This document shows, piece after piece, positions 17,506 to 25,743 of a stretch of 64,000 bases of DNA. Every line of letters begins with the position of its first letter. The first letter of the stretch is position 1. The stretch is taken from contig NZ_PVNH01000001.1 in NCBI RefSeq assembly GCF_003001955.1, positions 124,001 to 188,000 of the forward strand, written 5' to 3'. The stretch comes from Prauserella shujinwangii (GTDB lineage Bacteria > Actinomycetota > Actinomycetes > Mycobacteriales > Pseudonocardiaceae). The notes under the pieces were generated by a model. That model was not told the origin of the DNA and did no database searches. It saw nothing but the letters and a program-made list of their open reading frames with translations. The position numbers and the translations under genes were made by a program.

Positions 17506-18195
17506 TCAGGCGCTGCCGCCGCCCGAGCGCCGGGCCCGCTCCAGCGGGGGCCCGAACCGCTCGCGCACGGCCCGCCAGGCCTCGGCGATCTCCCGACGTT
17601 CCGGCTCGACCGGTTCCGGGTCGGCGCGGTCGCCCTGGAACGACAGCAGGGTCTGCACGACGCGGCCGACCACATCGGGATGGCCGAGCGGAACGGGCGG
17701 CTCCACCCGGACGGCCGGGTCGCTGTCCCGGTGGACGAAGCACTCCACGCGGATCCCGCGCGAGAGCAGCTTCTTGCGGCGCGCGGCGGTGGTGTCGTCC
17801 CACCAGACCGCCGACGACGAGAAGTCGTTCACCCGCGGCGCGGAGGGCCCGGACGGGCTCGGGTCGACGGCGATCACGCTGCGCACGACGTCGCTGTGCT
17901 CGAGCGCGAGCCGCAGCGCCAGCTCGGCCGCGGTACCGGACGCGACCAGGTGGGCCCGCTGCCGCAGGCCGCCGAGGATGTCCTCGACGGACGGCTCGTC
18001 ACCCACCTCGGCGGGCAGCCTGCACCAGCCGACGCGCAGGTGCTCGGCGAGGTCCCGCCACGTGGCGGGCAGCTCGTTGTGCTTCGCCTCGCCCGCGGGG
18101 TCGAGCACGAGCACCGCCGGCGCCTCCCCGGGGCCCTGCCACACCACCGAGGGCCCCGCGCTCCGTACCTCGTCGTCGTCGAACTCGCGCACCAT
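17506..18195 (-). CDS. degenerate alpha/beta-hydrolase-like protein
   Basis: 229 residues. The block HLVASGTAAELALRLALEHS resembles the nucleophile elbow of alpha/beta hydrolases (LVGHSMGGxLALRLALEHP), but the catalytic Ser position reads Gly. The next strand, VVRSVIAVDPSPSGPS, also fits that fold. The C-terminal 60 residues are charged and helical. It is the last gene of a minus-strand set, 48 bp after the 730-residue membrane protein. It may be an inactive binding protein or a diverged hydrolase; I cannot name a substrate. Its position suggests it belongs with the two genes upstream. Confidence 0.6.
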   Translation of the reverse strand: MVREFDDDEVRSAGPSVVWQGPGEAPAVLVLDPAGEAKHNELPATWRDLAEHLRVGWCRLPAEVGDEPSVEDILGGLRQRAHLVASGTAAELALRLALEHSDVVRSVIAVDPSPSGPSAPRVNDFSSSAVWWDDTTAARRKKLLSRGIRVECFVHRDSDPAVRVEPPVPLGHPDVVGRVVQTLLSFQGDRADPEPVEPERREIAEAWRAVRERFGPPLERARRSGGGSA

Positions 18196-18243
18196 GCCCC
18201 CGGCATACCCGGTCCCGGCGCCTGTTATGCGGGGACGAAGGCG

Positions 18244-20436
18244 TCACGACGGCGGCGCGTCGTCCGGTGCTCCGACGCGCACCGGCAGAGGGTGGACGCC
18301 TTCCGCCCCAGGCGGTCGTGTTCGGCGCGGACGGGTCGAGTCGCCTGCGGAGTCGGACAGCCAGCGCCGCATCCTGCGCTGCCTCCGCTGCTGCTCCCGT
18401 GCGGTCCAGTCGCCGCCCTCGGCCGCGACCGTCTCCAGGATCCGCAGCGCGGCCGTGATGCCGGAGTTCTCCAACGCGAGTTCCTCTGCGGTGTCCGGCG
18501 CGTTCCACGGCGAGCCCGCCGGATCCTCGCGTGCCGTGTCCGGCCGGATCGTCAGGGAGGTCCCGTCGACGAACCGCAAACCCAGCGAGGGGGCCTTGGC
18601 CACGAGATGGTCGGCCGTCGCGGCGTGAGCCGGCTGGTAGCGGTTCCCGCTCCGGCTGATCGTCGCGGCCACGAGCACCTGGTAGCGGAACGCCGTGCGC
18701 TCCTGGCTCCAGAGGGTGGCGTGGAGGAAGTCCAGCCGGAAGCGGACCTGCCGGACGCCGTTCTTCGTGAGGAGGAAGACGATGACGTGGTAGGAGGAGT
18801 ATCTCAGTGGTCCGCCACTCACCCTCGCCCGGTTCGCCCCGCCGCTGGCCTGGGTCAGCACGACGTGACTCAGGAGATCCCGGTAGGCGAGCCCGCAGTC
18901 CCGCACCGCCGCCGCGAGGACGTAGGTCTTGTCCCGGTCGAGCCACTCACCCATCTCGTCGTCGCTGGGCCGGTCCGCCAGCACGCCCCGCCACCGGTCG
19001 TACTCGGCCTGTTCGTCGCGCAGCACGGCGTCGGCCTCCGCCTGGGCGGCGATGCCGTCCTGTCGCGCGGCGACGATCGAGGCCAGACTGTGCGCGCCCA
19101 GCACGCCACCGATGAGCAGCAGGGGCGCTGCCACGGCGCCGCCCATCGGCACCATGGTGACCGCCGCCGCGACGGCGAGGCACCGGCCGGCGGCGACACC
19201 GACCCGCTCCCGCAGCGGCGGCGCGAGGTCGGCGCGGTGGCTTCGCAGGGAGCCGTCTTGCAACGCCTCCCTCGTTCCGCGCGCGTGGAACCGCACCAGC
19301 CAGCGCAGCTGCCCGGGCTCGACCCGGGAGTTCCCGTAGAGGTCCGCGACGATGAACGCCAGTCGTTTGCGGATCCCGCTCGTGGTGCGTTCCCAGTTCG
19401 GGTCCGACGGCGGTGCCGCCCTGGCGAACTCGTCCTCCACGAGCCGGGCGACGCGTGTCGTGAACTCCGACGTCACCCAGTGGCCGGGCTGGGCAGGCAG
19501 GTCGGCCGCGGCTCCCTGATGTTCCTTCTCCTTGCGCCGTAGCGTCATGGCGCGGGTGCGCAGGACCGTGTCGTACCTGGTTGCGGTGGCGATCCCCGCG
19601 AGCAGTGCCAGCACGGTGAGCAGGAGCAGGGCCGGGTTGCGTGCGCCGGTGGCGGCCCAGCCGCCGGCGAGCACCCCGGCGACGAGCAGGACGAGGCCGG
19701 ACGCGGTGTGCGGCACCTCCGGCCAGCCCGGCCGGTAGGGCTCGGTGCGCCGGCGTCGCGGGGCTGCCGGGTCGGGCTCGAAGAACTTCCATGCCCGGTA
19801 CGCCCGTGAGTTCCGCCTGCGCTCCGAGTCGAGCGCCCGCAGCCGGTCGGTGCCGAGGTCGTTCTCGGTCACCCCGCTGAGCAGCATGTCGAGATGGCGA
19901 TGGAGCTCCGTCCGCCGCTCCGGTGGGAGCGTGCCGATGCGGCCGAGGATCTCGTTCGCCAAGGCCGGGTCCCGTGTGGCCGCCCCGTCCTGGTACCACG
20001 CCGCGCCCACGATGCGGCGAATGACGAGCGCCGAGGCGGTCCACTCGTCTTCCTCGGTCCCGTCCGGTATCCGGGTCGCGTAGTCGACCTTCTCCGCGAC
20101 CACGTCGTCGATCTCGTTGAGCGAGCGCCCGCCCAGGACGGCGAGCGCGTGGTAGTAGCGGAACCGGGTGGGTCCGTATCCCGACCGGCTCACCTCGTCG
20201 AGGATGCGTTCCGCCATGCGCGGCGATCCACCGCACAGGAAGTGCAGGGCGATTTCGAACTTCCGTTCCGGCGGGTCGTCATCGCGGTAGGAGTAGTGGT
20301 TCGACAGGTGGATCGTCGTCTCGCCGTAGTTGATCTCGTTCTGCTGGCCGACCGTCGTCGGCCCCTCCGCTCCGGAGCGCTCGGGCTCCCCGGCAGGCTG
20401 GGGTGTGTCCGCCCGCCACTCGCCGTCCCCGGTCAC
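18244..20436 (-). CDS. membrane protein with N-terminal RHIM-like motif, possible conflict-system partner
   Basis: 730 residues. Residues 27-44, TTVGQQNEINYGETTIHL, share 11 of 18 residues with the C-terminal tail of the protein encoded just upstream. Residues 55-230 are helical and charged, repeat-like. Two adjacent membrane helices lie near 245-290 (ASGLVLLVAGVLAGGWAAT, then ALLLLTVLALLAGIATAT) and two more near 425-470 (GRCLAVAAAVTMVPMGG, then AAPLLLIGGVLGAHSLASI). A soluble C-terminal domain follows (about 500-730). The GTG start overlaps the upstream stop (GTGA), so the two are made together. I do not recognise the family. It looks like a sensor or pore partner of the nucleosidase. Confidence 0.72.
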   Translation of the reverse strand: MTGDGEWRADTPQPAGEPERSGAEGPTTVGQQNEINYGETTIHLSNHYSYRDDDPPERKFEIALHFLCGGSPRMAERILDEVSRSGYGPTRFRYYHALAVLGGRSLNEIDDVVAEKVDYATRIPDGTEEDEWTASALVIRRIVGAAWYQDGAATRDPALANEILGRIGTLPPERRTELHRHLDMLLSGVTENDLGTDRLRALDSERRRNSRAYRAWKFFEPDPAAPRRRRTEPYRPGWPEVPHTASGLVLLVAGVLAGGWAATGARNPALLLLTVLALLAGIATATRYDTVLRTRAMTLRRKEKEHQGAAADLPAQPGHWVTSEFTTRVARLVEDEFARAAPPSDPNWERTTSGIRKRLAFIVADLYGNSRVEPGQLRWLVRFHARGTREALQDGSLRSHRADLAPPLRERVGVAAGRCLAVAAAVTMVPMGGAVAAPLLLIGGVLGAHSLASIVAARQDGIAAQAEADAVLRDEQAEYDRWRGVLADRPSDDEMGEWLDRDKTYVLAAAVRDCGLAYRDLLSHVVLTQASGGANRARVSGGPLRYSSYHVIVFLLTKNGVRQVRFRLDFLHATLWSQERTAFRYQVLVAATISRSGNRYQPAHAATADHLVAKAPSLGLRFVDGTSLTIRPDTAREDPAGSPWNAPDTAEELALENSGITAALRILETVAAEGGDWTAREQQRRQRRMRRWLSDSAGDSTRPRRTRPPGAEGVHPLPVRVGAPDDAPPS

Positions 20437-21335
20437 CTGTGCTCACCGACTTGCCCGACGTGCATGGTGAACACCCCGTAGTTGACGCCGTTCTGCTGGC
20501 CGATGGTCGTGTGGTCGCCGGCCCGGTTGACGGCGGTACCCGTTCCGTGCCGGGGACCGTCCGGGTCCGGCGCGGGCCGGGCGGGATCCCGAGGGGAGTC
20601 GAGTTCACCGGCTAGGGCGAGCGCGAAGCGGGCGGCGTTGTGGGCGGCGACCTGTTGCCAGCCGGCACTGTCCCCGCGCTCCTTCTCGCCGTCTGCGTGG
20701 TCGCTGATGCCGCGCACGGTGATCGTCGGAACCGAGTCGTTGAGGTGGCCCGCGCTCGCGAGACCGGCGCTTTCCATCTCGATGGCCACCGCGTCGTTGT
20801 AGCGGTCGCGGAGGAGCGCCGCCGTCGGAGACGCCGCGGAGTCCAGCACGACGTCCCCGGCCGCGACTGGACCGAACAGGATGTCGGGTTCGCCGTGCCC
20901 GTCGAGCGAGATGAACTCGTGCCGCCAGCGCGCGGTCCTGGCGAGGACCCTCGCCCGCTGGTCACAGGTGTGGGTGAGGTCCCACGACCGCGGCCTGCTG
21001 CGGAAGCCGGTGTCGTCGCTGCGCCCGCCGTGATAGGCGTAGATCCGGGTCGCGACGACGACGTCTCCCAGGTGCAGCCACGGACGGAGGGCTCCCGCGA
21101 CGCCCACGAACATGAGCGCGCTCGGGCGGAACTCGTTCACCGAGCGTTCCGCCAGGGTGGCGGCCGGCAGGTTGCCCATTCCGGAGAAGGCGAGCGCGAT
21201 CTCGGTCCGTGCCTCGTCCTTCGTTCTTCCGATGTCGAAATGCGTTCCGGAGCGGTGTTCGTGACCCTCGACGTCGTCGATTCGGTCGAGGACCGCGCGG
21301 TGTTCGACTTCCAGTGCGGTGAGCACGACAATCAT
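20433..21335 (-). CDS. nucleoside phosphorylase/MTA-SAH nucleosidase-fold protein with C-terminal RHIM-like tail
   Basis: 300 residues from ATG 21335 (GGGAGA upstream). Residues 1-240 are a PNP_UDP domain: MIVVLTALEVEHRAVLD, LMFVGVAGALRPWLHLGDVV, and the active-site segment AVAIEMESAGLASAG followed by TVRGISDHADGEK, which keeps the Met-Glu and Asp of the family. A Pro/Asp linker leads to the tail TTIGQQNGVNYGVFTMHV (276-293), matching residues 27-44 of the next protein. PNP-fold enzymes are known immune effectors that cleave ATP or other purines. An effector triggered through the shared motif is the best reading (inference). Confidence 0.8.
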   Translation of the reverse strand: MIVVLTALEVEHRAVLDRIDDVEGHEHRSGTHFDIGRTKDEARTEIALAFSGMGNLPAATLAERSVNEFRPSALMFVGVAGALRPWLHLGDVVVATRIYAYHGGRSDDTGFRSRPRSWDLTHTCDQRARVLARTARWRHEFISLDGHGEPDILFGPVAAGDVVLDSAASPTAALLRDRYNDAVAIEMESAGLASAGHLNDSVPTITVRGISDHADGEKERGDSAGWQQVAAHNAARFALALAGELDSPRDPARPAPDPDGPRHGTGTAVNRAGDHTTIGQQNGVNYGVFTMHVGQVGEHR

Positions 21336-21486
21336 CCGTTCATCTCCCAGGACAGGGCGACTCGCGACCGGTGTGGTCGCTGGTTTGGCGTCGCGTGATG
21401 CGAGTCGGTGGGCGGTCGACGTGAGCGGCGCTCGGATCCCGCGCCGTGCCATGGCGAGCGCTGACGTTACCGACGCGGTATCTTCT

Positions 21487-21499
21487 CGTCAAGATGACG
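21487..21499. promoter_or_regulatory. inverted repeat between the nucleosidase and Nudix genes
   Basis: CGTCA-AGA-TGACG, a perfect 5+3+5 inverted repeat 61 bp before the Nudix start codon, in the divergent gap. It is a candidate site for the NrtR-like protein, but short enough to be chance. Confidence 0.4.
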
Positions 21500-21560
21500 A
21501 TTAATGGCACGTCCGAGGGTGGCCCCCTCGGACGTGCGGGCGGCAGGTCAGGATGGCCCG

Positions 21561-22274
21561 GTGAACGATGAGAGGAACTGGAAGATCCCCGAGGTCGCGG
21601 TGAGCGTGGACGTCGCGATCCTGACCGTGCGCTCCGGGGCGTTGCACATCCTCCTTGTCTGGCGCGCGATCGAGCCGTTCGCCGGAATGCGCGCGCTGCC
21701 GGGTGGGTTCCTGTCCTCCGTCGAGGAGGACATCGACGTCTCGGCACGCAGGGAACTCGCGGAGGAGACCGGTTTGGACGCCGACCGGTTCCACTTGGAA
21801 CAGTTGCGGACCTACGGGGCGCCCCGGCGGGACCCCCGGATGCGCGTCGTCACCGTGTGCTACCTGGCGTTGGTTCCGAACCTGCCGGATCCGGTCGCCG
21901 GTGGGGACGCCTCGGCGGCGTCGTGGGTTCCCGTCGCTGAGGTGCTCGAGGGCCGGCTGCCACTGGCGTTCGACCACCACGGCATCGTCCTCGACGCGGT
22001 GGAGCGAGCGCGGAGCAAGATCGAGTACACGACGCTGGCGACGGCGTTCTGCGACGAGGAGTTCACCGTCGCCGAGTTGCGGGAGGTATACGAGATCGTG
22101 TGGGGCGAGATCATCGATCCCCGCAACTTCCATCGCAAGGTGACCGGAGCCAAGGACTTCCTGGTGCCGACCGGCCGGAAGACGACGCGCAACGGCGGAC
22201 GGCCGGCGGAGCTGTACCGGCGGGGAACGGCGACCCTGTTGCATCCGGCGTTCCTGCGAGGGCACCAGGCATGA
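21561..22274 (+). CDS. NrtR-like Nudix regulator or hydrolase
   Basis: 237 residues from GTG 21561 (AGGTCAGGA upstream); an ATG at 21504 has no ribosome site. The Nudix domain spans about 10-140, with the box GGFLSSVEEDIDVSARREL then AEETGL complete, so catalysis is possible. The C-terminal 80 residues (IEYTTLATAFCDEEFTVAEL, then LREVYEIVWGE and FHRKV) are the winged helix seen in NrtR regulators of NAD metabolism, which sense ADP-ribose. No NAD gene lies beside it. It is divergent from the nucleosidase operon, so it could regulate that system or process its product (inference). Confidence 0.82.
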   Translation: MNDERNWKIPEVAVSVDVAILTVRSGALHILLVWRAIEPFAGMRALPGGFLSSVEEDIDVSARRELAEETGLDADRFHLEQLRTYGAPRRDPRMRVVTVCYLALVPNLPDPVAGGDASAASWVPVAEVLEGRLPLAFDHHGIVLDAVERARSKIEYTTLATAFCDEEFTVAELREVYEIVWGEIIDPRNFHRKVTGAKDFLVPTGRKTTRNGGRPAELYRRGTATLLHPAFLRGHQA

Positions 22275-22402
22275 CGGTCGCTTGCCGGACAGTGCACGGC
22301 TGTTCATCATTTGACACCATCGGGTGATGTGCGTCACTCTCTGACGGCACGCCTGCGCGCCGGGTAGGACTCATTCGCTCGCGGTGAGGTGAGGGCAGCC
22401 AT

Positions 22403-23854
22403 ATGACCAAAGCCAGTGGCCCGAAGCGAGACCAGCCGACACTGCCGAGCAAGCACCTGCCGGCTCCGGAATTCCGAGATCTGCCCAACCCGGTGCCGCT
22501 GCGCAAGGTCACCGGCGCGAGCGTGATCATCCTGGCGACGGCGATCGGGTCGGGGGAGATGATCCTCTGGCCGTACATCACCTCCCAGATCGGGTTCGTC
22601 TTCATCTGGGCCGCGATCGTCGGCTTCGCCATCCAGTTCTTCCTGAACATGGAGATCGAGCGCTACACCCTCGCCACGGGCGAGACCGCGATCACCGGCT
22701 TCGCGCGGTTGTGGAAGCCGTGGTGGTGGTTGTTCATCGTCTTCGCCCTGCTGCAGAACTTCTGGCCGGGCTGGGCGACGGGCGCGTCCACCACGTTCTC
22801 GTTCGCGCTCGGGCTCGGTGACGACGCGCCGATCGTGCCGGTGACGATCGCCGCGCTGGTGGCCATCGGCATCACGCTCACCCTGTCCCCGGTGGTCTAC
22901 CAGGTGGTCGAGAAGATCCAGGGCCTGCTCGTCGCGCTGATCATGCTGTTCGTCATCGTCGCCATTCCCCTGGCCACGACGACCGACGCGTGGAGCGCCC
23001 TGGTGACCGAGGGCGTCGGTGACATCGGCTTCCCGATCGGCCACGACGACCTGAGCATCGCGCTGCTCCTCGGCGCGCTCGCGTTCGCCGGCGCGGGCGG
23101 CGCGAACAACCTCGTGCAGAGCAACTACATCCGCGACAAGGGGATGGGCATGGGCCTGCGCATCCCGCGGATCGTCTCGCCGCTCACCGGGCAGGAGGAG
23201 GCGCGGCCGTCCCTGGGCTACGTGTTCCCGACCGACGAGGACAACATGCGCCGGTGGCGCGGCTGGTGGCGGGTCGCGAACTGGGAGCAGTTCATCACGT
23301 TCTTCCTCCTCGGCGTGGTCTCCCTGGTGATCCTGTCGGTGCTCGCCTACTCGACGCTGCCGGTCGGCCAGGTGGAACAGCAGGACCTCGCGTTCCTGCA
23401 GACGGAGGGGCAGGCGCTGCAGGACACCGTGGCGCCGTGGTTCGGCACCGCGTTCTGGGCGGCGGCGACCGTGGCGCTGTTCTCCACCAACCTCGGGATC
23501 ATCGACTACACGTGCCGGCTGGTCGCGGACCAGCTCAAGATCAACGCACTCAAGGACAGCTCGTTCTGGTCGGAGAGCAAGATCTATGCGGCGTTCGTCT
23601 GGCTGATGATCGTCGTGGGCTCGGTGATCCTGCTGTCCGGTGTGGACCAGCCGTTCCTGCTCGTCGTGATCTCGTCGTCGATCGCCGGCGTGCAGATGTT
23701 CATCTACTCCGGACTGTTGATGATGCTCAACCGCAAGGCGCTGCCGGCGCCACTCAAGATCGGCGGGGTCCGGCTGGCGGTGCTGGCGGTGTCGTTCCTG
23801 TTCTTCGGCTTCCTCTCGGTCCTGCTCGTCGTCGACAACCTCGGCGGGTCGTGA
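22403..23854 (+). CDS. Nramp-superfamily transporter lacking canonical metal ligands
   Basis: 483 residues, about 11 membrane helices. Overall pattern is Nramp: helix 1 VIILATAIGSGEMILWPYI and helix 6 LAFAGAGGANNLVQSNYIRD. Canonical Nramp proteins have D-P-G-N in helix 1 and M-P-H in helix 6; here they read G-S-G-E and G/A-A-N. The metal-binding Asp, Asn and Met are therefore missing. Many actinobacteria have such relatives with no known substrate. It is probably a plasma-membrane symporter for something other than Mn/Fe, or one with altered selectivity. A 31-residue membrane peptide is coupled to its stop codon (TGATG). Confidence 0.83.
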   Translation: MTKASGPKRDQPTLPSKHLPAPEFRDLPNPVPLRKVTGASVIILATAIGSGEMILWPYITSQIGFVFIWAAIVGFAIQFFLNMEIERYTLATGETAITGFARLWKPWWWLFIVFALLQNFWPGWATGASTTFSFALGLGDDAPIVPVTIAALVAIGITLTLSPVVYQVVEKIQGLLVALIMLFVIVAIPLATTTDAWSALVTEGVGDIGFPIGHDDLSIALLLGALAFAGAGGANNLVQSNYIRDKGMGMGLRIPRIVSPLTGQEEARPSLGYVFPTDEDNMRRWRGWWRVANWEQFITFFLLGVVSLVILSVLAYSTLPVGQVEQQDLAFLQTEGQALQDTVAPWFGTAFWAAATVALFSTNLGIIDYTCRLVADQLKINALKDSSFWSESKIYAAFVWLMIVVGSVILLSGVDQPFLLVVISSSIAGVQMFIYSGLLMMLNRKALPAPLKIGGVRLAVLAVSFLFFGFLSVLLVVDNLGGS

Positions 23855-23949
23855 TGGCACTGAAACAGTTGTGGCTGCGCGTGCTCGTCGCGCTGGTGAT
23901 CTGGATGGGGCTGCTCACGCTGATGTGGGCGGTGGGCATTCTCCGCTGA
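23854..23949 (+). CDS. 31-residue membrane micro-protein coupled to the Nramp gene
   Basis: MALKQLWLRVLVALVIWMGL is the first part of a 31-residue peptide that is nearly one hydrophobic helix with a basic start. Its ATG overlaps the transporter stop (TGATG), the usual sign of translational coupling. The last 35 bases overlap the 3' end of the convergent tetR gene. It is probably a small helper subunit of the transporter; it is too short to match a family by eye. Confidence 0.6.
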   Translation: MALKQLWLRVLVALVIWMGLLTLMWAVGILR

Positions 23950-24586
23950 AGCCGCTGACGCCGCTGACGAGGACCCGCCTGGCGAGCCCGCCGAGCCCGG
24001 CGGCGATACGCTCGGGCGGGAAGCCGAGATCGTGCCGCTGGTGCCGGTACACCTCCGGGGCGAGCGGCGCGAGCAGGCTGTCCACGAGCACCTCCGGATC
24101 GGCGGTGCCCGCGTCGGCCAGCAGCGCGCGGACGTGGGCGCGCCAGAAGCCGTAGGCTCCCGCCGCGAACCGGGCCCGGCCGGTCTCCGCGCCCAGCACG
24201 AGATGCAGGTGCCGCTCCAGTAGCTCCACCATGGCGGCGTAGAAGGCGGCGAGGCGCTCGCCGGGTGCCGCGCCCGGCCCCAGCGGCGCGGGGCCGCGCA
24301 GCACCCGGTCCTGCAGCCGCCGCTCGTGCTCGTCGAGCAGCGCCGTCGCGATCGACGCCGGATCCGGGTAGCGGCGGTAGAGCGTCGCCCTGCCCACCCC
24401 GGCCTCGCGGGCGATCTCGTCCATCGTGACCTGGCGCGCGTCACCTCTGGCGAACACCCGCTCCGCCGCCGCGAGCACGCGCGCCCGGTTGCGGGCCGCG
24501 TCCGCCCGCTCGCGGGGCAGCGGCCCGCGTCCGGCCGGGGTGTCGCCGAGGACCGGTAGCTCCGCGGGAGTACGCGCCGTCGCCAT
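23915..24586 (-). CDS. TetR-family transcriptional regulator
   Basis: 223 residues. The N-terminal HTH (about 28-75) reads NRARVLAAAERVFARGDARQ then VTMDEIAREAGVGRATLYRRY. The C-terminal ligand domain has LHLVLGAETGRARFAAGAYG and is helical. It is divergent from a DMT-type transporter, with an inverted repeat in the 96-bp gap, so it very likely represses that transporter and itself. The ligand is unknown. Confidence 0.92.
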   Translation of the reverse strand: MATARTPAELPVLGDTPAGRGPLPRERADAARNRARVLAAAERVFARGDARQVTMDEIAREAGVGRATLYRRYPDPASIATALLDEHERRLQDRVLRGPAPLGPGAAPGERLAAFYAAMVELLERHLHLVLGAETGRARFAAGAYGFWRAHVRALLADAGTADPEVLVDSLLAPLAPEVYRHQRHDLGFPPERIAAGLGGLARRVLVSGVSGFSGECPPPTSA

Positions 24587-24616
24587 GGCCTCATGCTAGC
24601 CCGCTCCGCAGAAAGT

Positions 24617-24629
24617 GGACACCATGTCC
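24617..24629. promoter_or_regulatory. TetR operator candidate
   Basis: GGACA-CCA-TGTCC, a perfect 5+3+5 inverted repeat midway between tetR and the DMT transporter gene. A related half site, GTGTCC, recurs about 30 bp downstream. Confidence 0.6.
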
Positions 24630-24682
24630 GGATGTCGCTACGGTGAAACGGTCACAGTGTCCGCTTATGGGGGAGGTCCGTC

Positions 24683-25669
24683 ATGCACTCCGTGTTCCTG
24701 CTCGCCGCCCTGCTGGTCGGCGGCCTGCTCGCCGTCCAGGCTTCGGCGAACGTGCGGCTCACCGGGGCCGTCGGCACGCCCTACGCGGCGGCCACCCTCC
24801 AGCTCGGCCTCGCCGCCGCGCTGCTCGGCGGCCTCGCCGTGGCGGCAGGCGCCACCGGGTCGCTGCCCGCGCTCGCGGACGTCCCGGCGTGGCAGCTGCT
24901 CGGCGGGCTCGCCAGCCCGCTCTACATCACCAGCGCGATCCTGCTGTTCCCCCGGCTCGGCGCGGTGTCCTCGGTCGGGCTGTTCGTCACCGGCCAGCTG
25001 GCGGCGTCGCTGGCGCTCGACCTGTTCGGCCCGATCGGCGTTCCCCGGCGCGGGCTGACGGTCGGCGCCGGGCTCGGTGCCCTCGCCGTGCTGGCCGGGA
25101 TCACGGTCGTCCTGCGCGGGCAGCGGGCGGGCACGCACGGCGCCGTGGCGGGCGGCGGCCGCCCACGGGCGGCCTGGATCGTCCTCGGTGTCGCCGCCGG
25201 TGCCGCGCTGCCCGTGCAGGGCGCGGTGAACGCCGCCCTGCTGCGCACGCTGCGCGAGCCGTTCGCCGTCGCGCTGACCAGCTTCACGGTCGCGACGGCG
25301 GCCATCCTCGTGCTGTCGCTCGCCCTGCTCGTGGCGGGCCGGACGCCGAGGCCCGCGGTCCGCCCGCTGGCGGACATGCCGTGGTGGGGCTGGGCCGGCG
25401 CGGGTTGCGCCGCGGCGTACGTGACGGCGACGTTCCTGCTGATCCCCGTGATCGGCGCGGCGACGACCGTCGCGCTCACCGTGACGGGCCAGCAGCTCGC
25501 GTCGGCGGCGATCGATGGGCGCGGCCTGTTCCTGCTGCCGCGCCGCCCGCTCACCACGGCCCGCGTGGCCGGGCTGTCGTTGCTGGTCGTGGGCTCGGGA
25601 CTGGTCCAGATGTCCTCAGTGGACATCGGAGGGCCGCCGGAGGAGGAGCCGGGGAGCGCTATGGGGTAG
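24683..25669 (+). CDS. DMT-family transporter (DUF606/YdcZ duplicated)
   Basis: 328 residues with about ten hydrophobic helices, in two halves that each resemble a DUF606 (YdcZ) five-helix unit: MHSVFLLAALLVGGLLAVQA ... PLYITSAILLFPRLGAVSSVGL and WIVLGVAAGAALPVQGAVNA ... GAATTVALTVTGQQLASAAID. It is therefore a fused internal duplication of the drug/metabolite transporter superfamily. Exporter function is likely. It is divergent from tetR, which probably controls it. The C-terminal tail (GPPEEEPG) is acidic and cytoplasmic. Confidence 0.87.
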   Translation: MHSVFLLAALLVGGLLAVQASANVRLTGAVGTPYAAATLQLGLAAALLGGLAVAAGATGSLPALADVPAWQLLGGLASPLYITSAILLFPRLGAVSSVGLFVTGQLAASLALDLFGPIGVPRRGLTVGAGLGALAVLAGITVVLRGQRAGTHGAVAGGGRPRAAWIVLGVAAGAALPVQGAVNAALLRTLREPFAVALTSFTVATAAILVLSLALLVAGRTPRPAVRPLADMPWWGWAGAGCAAAYVTATFLLIPVIGAATTVALTVTGQQLASAAIDGRGLFLLPRRPLTTARVAGLSLLVVGSGLVQMSSVDIGGPPEEEPGSAMG

Positions 25670-25743
25670 CTCACCGGCCTTGCCAGGAACGGGCGGCACC
25701 GTCGATGATCGTCCGGCGGACGACAGGGAAGGTGGTCGGGAAC

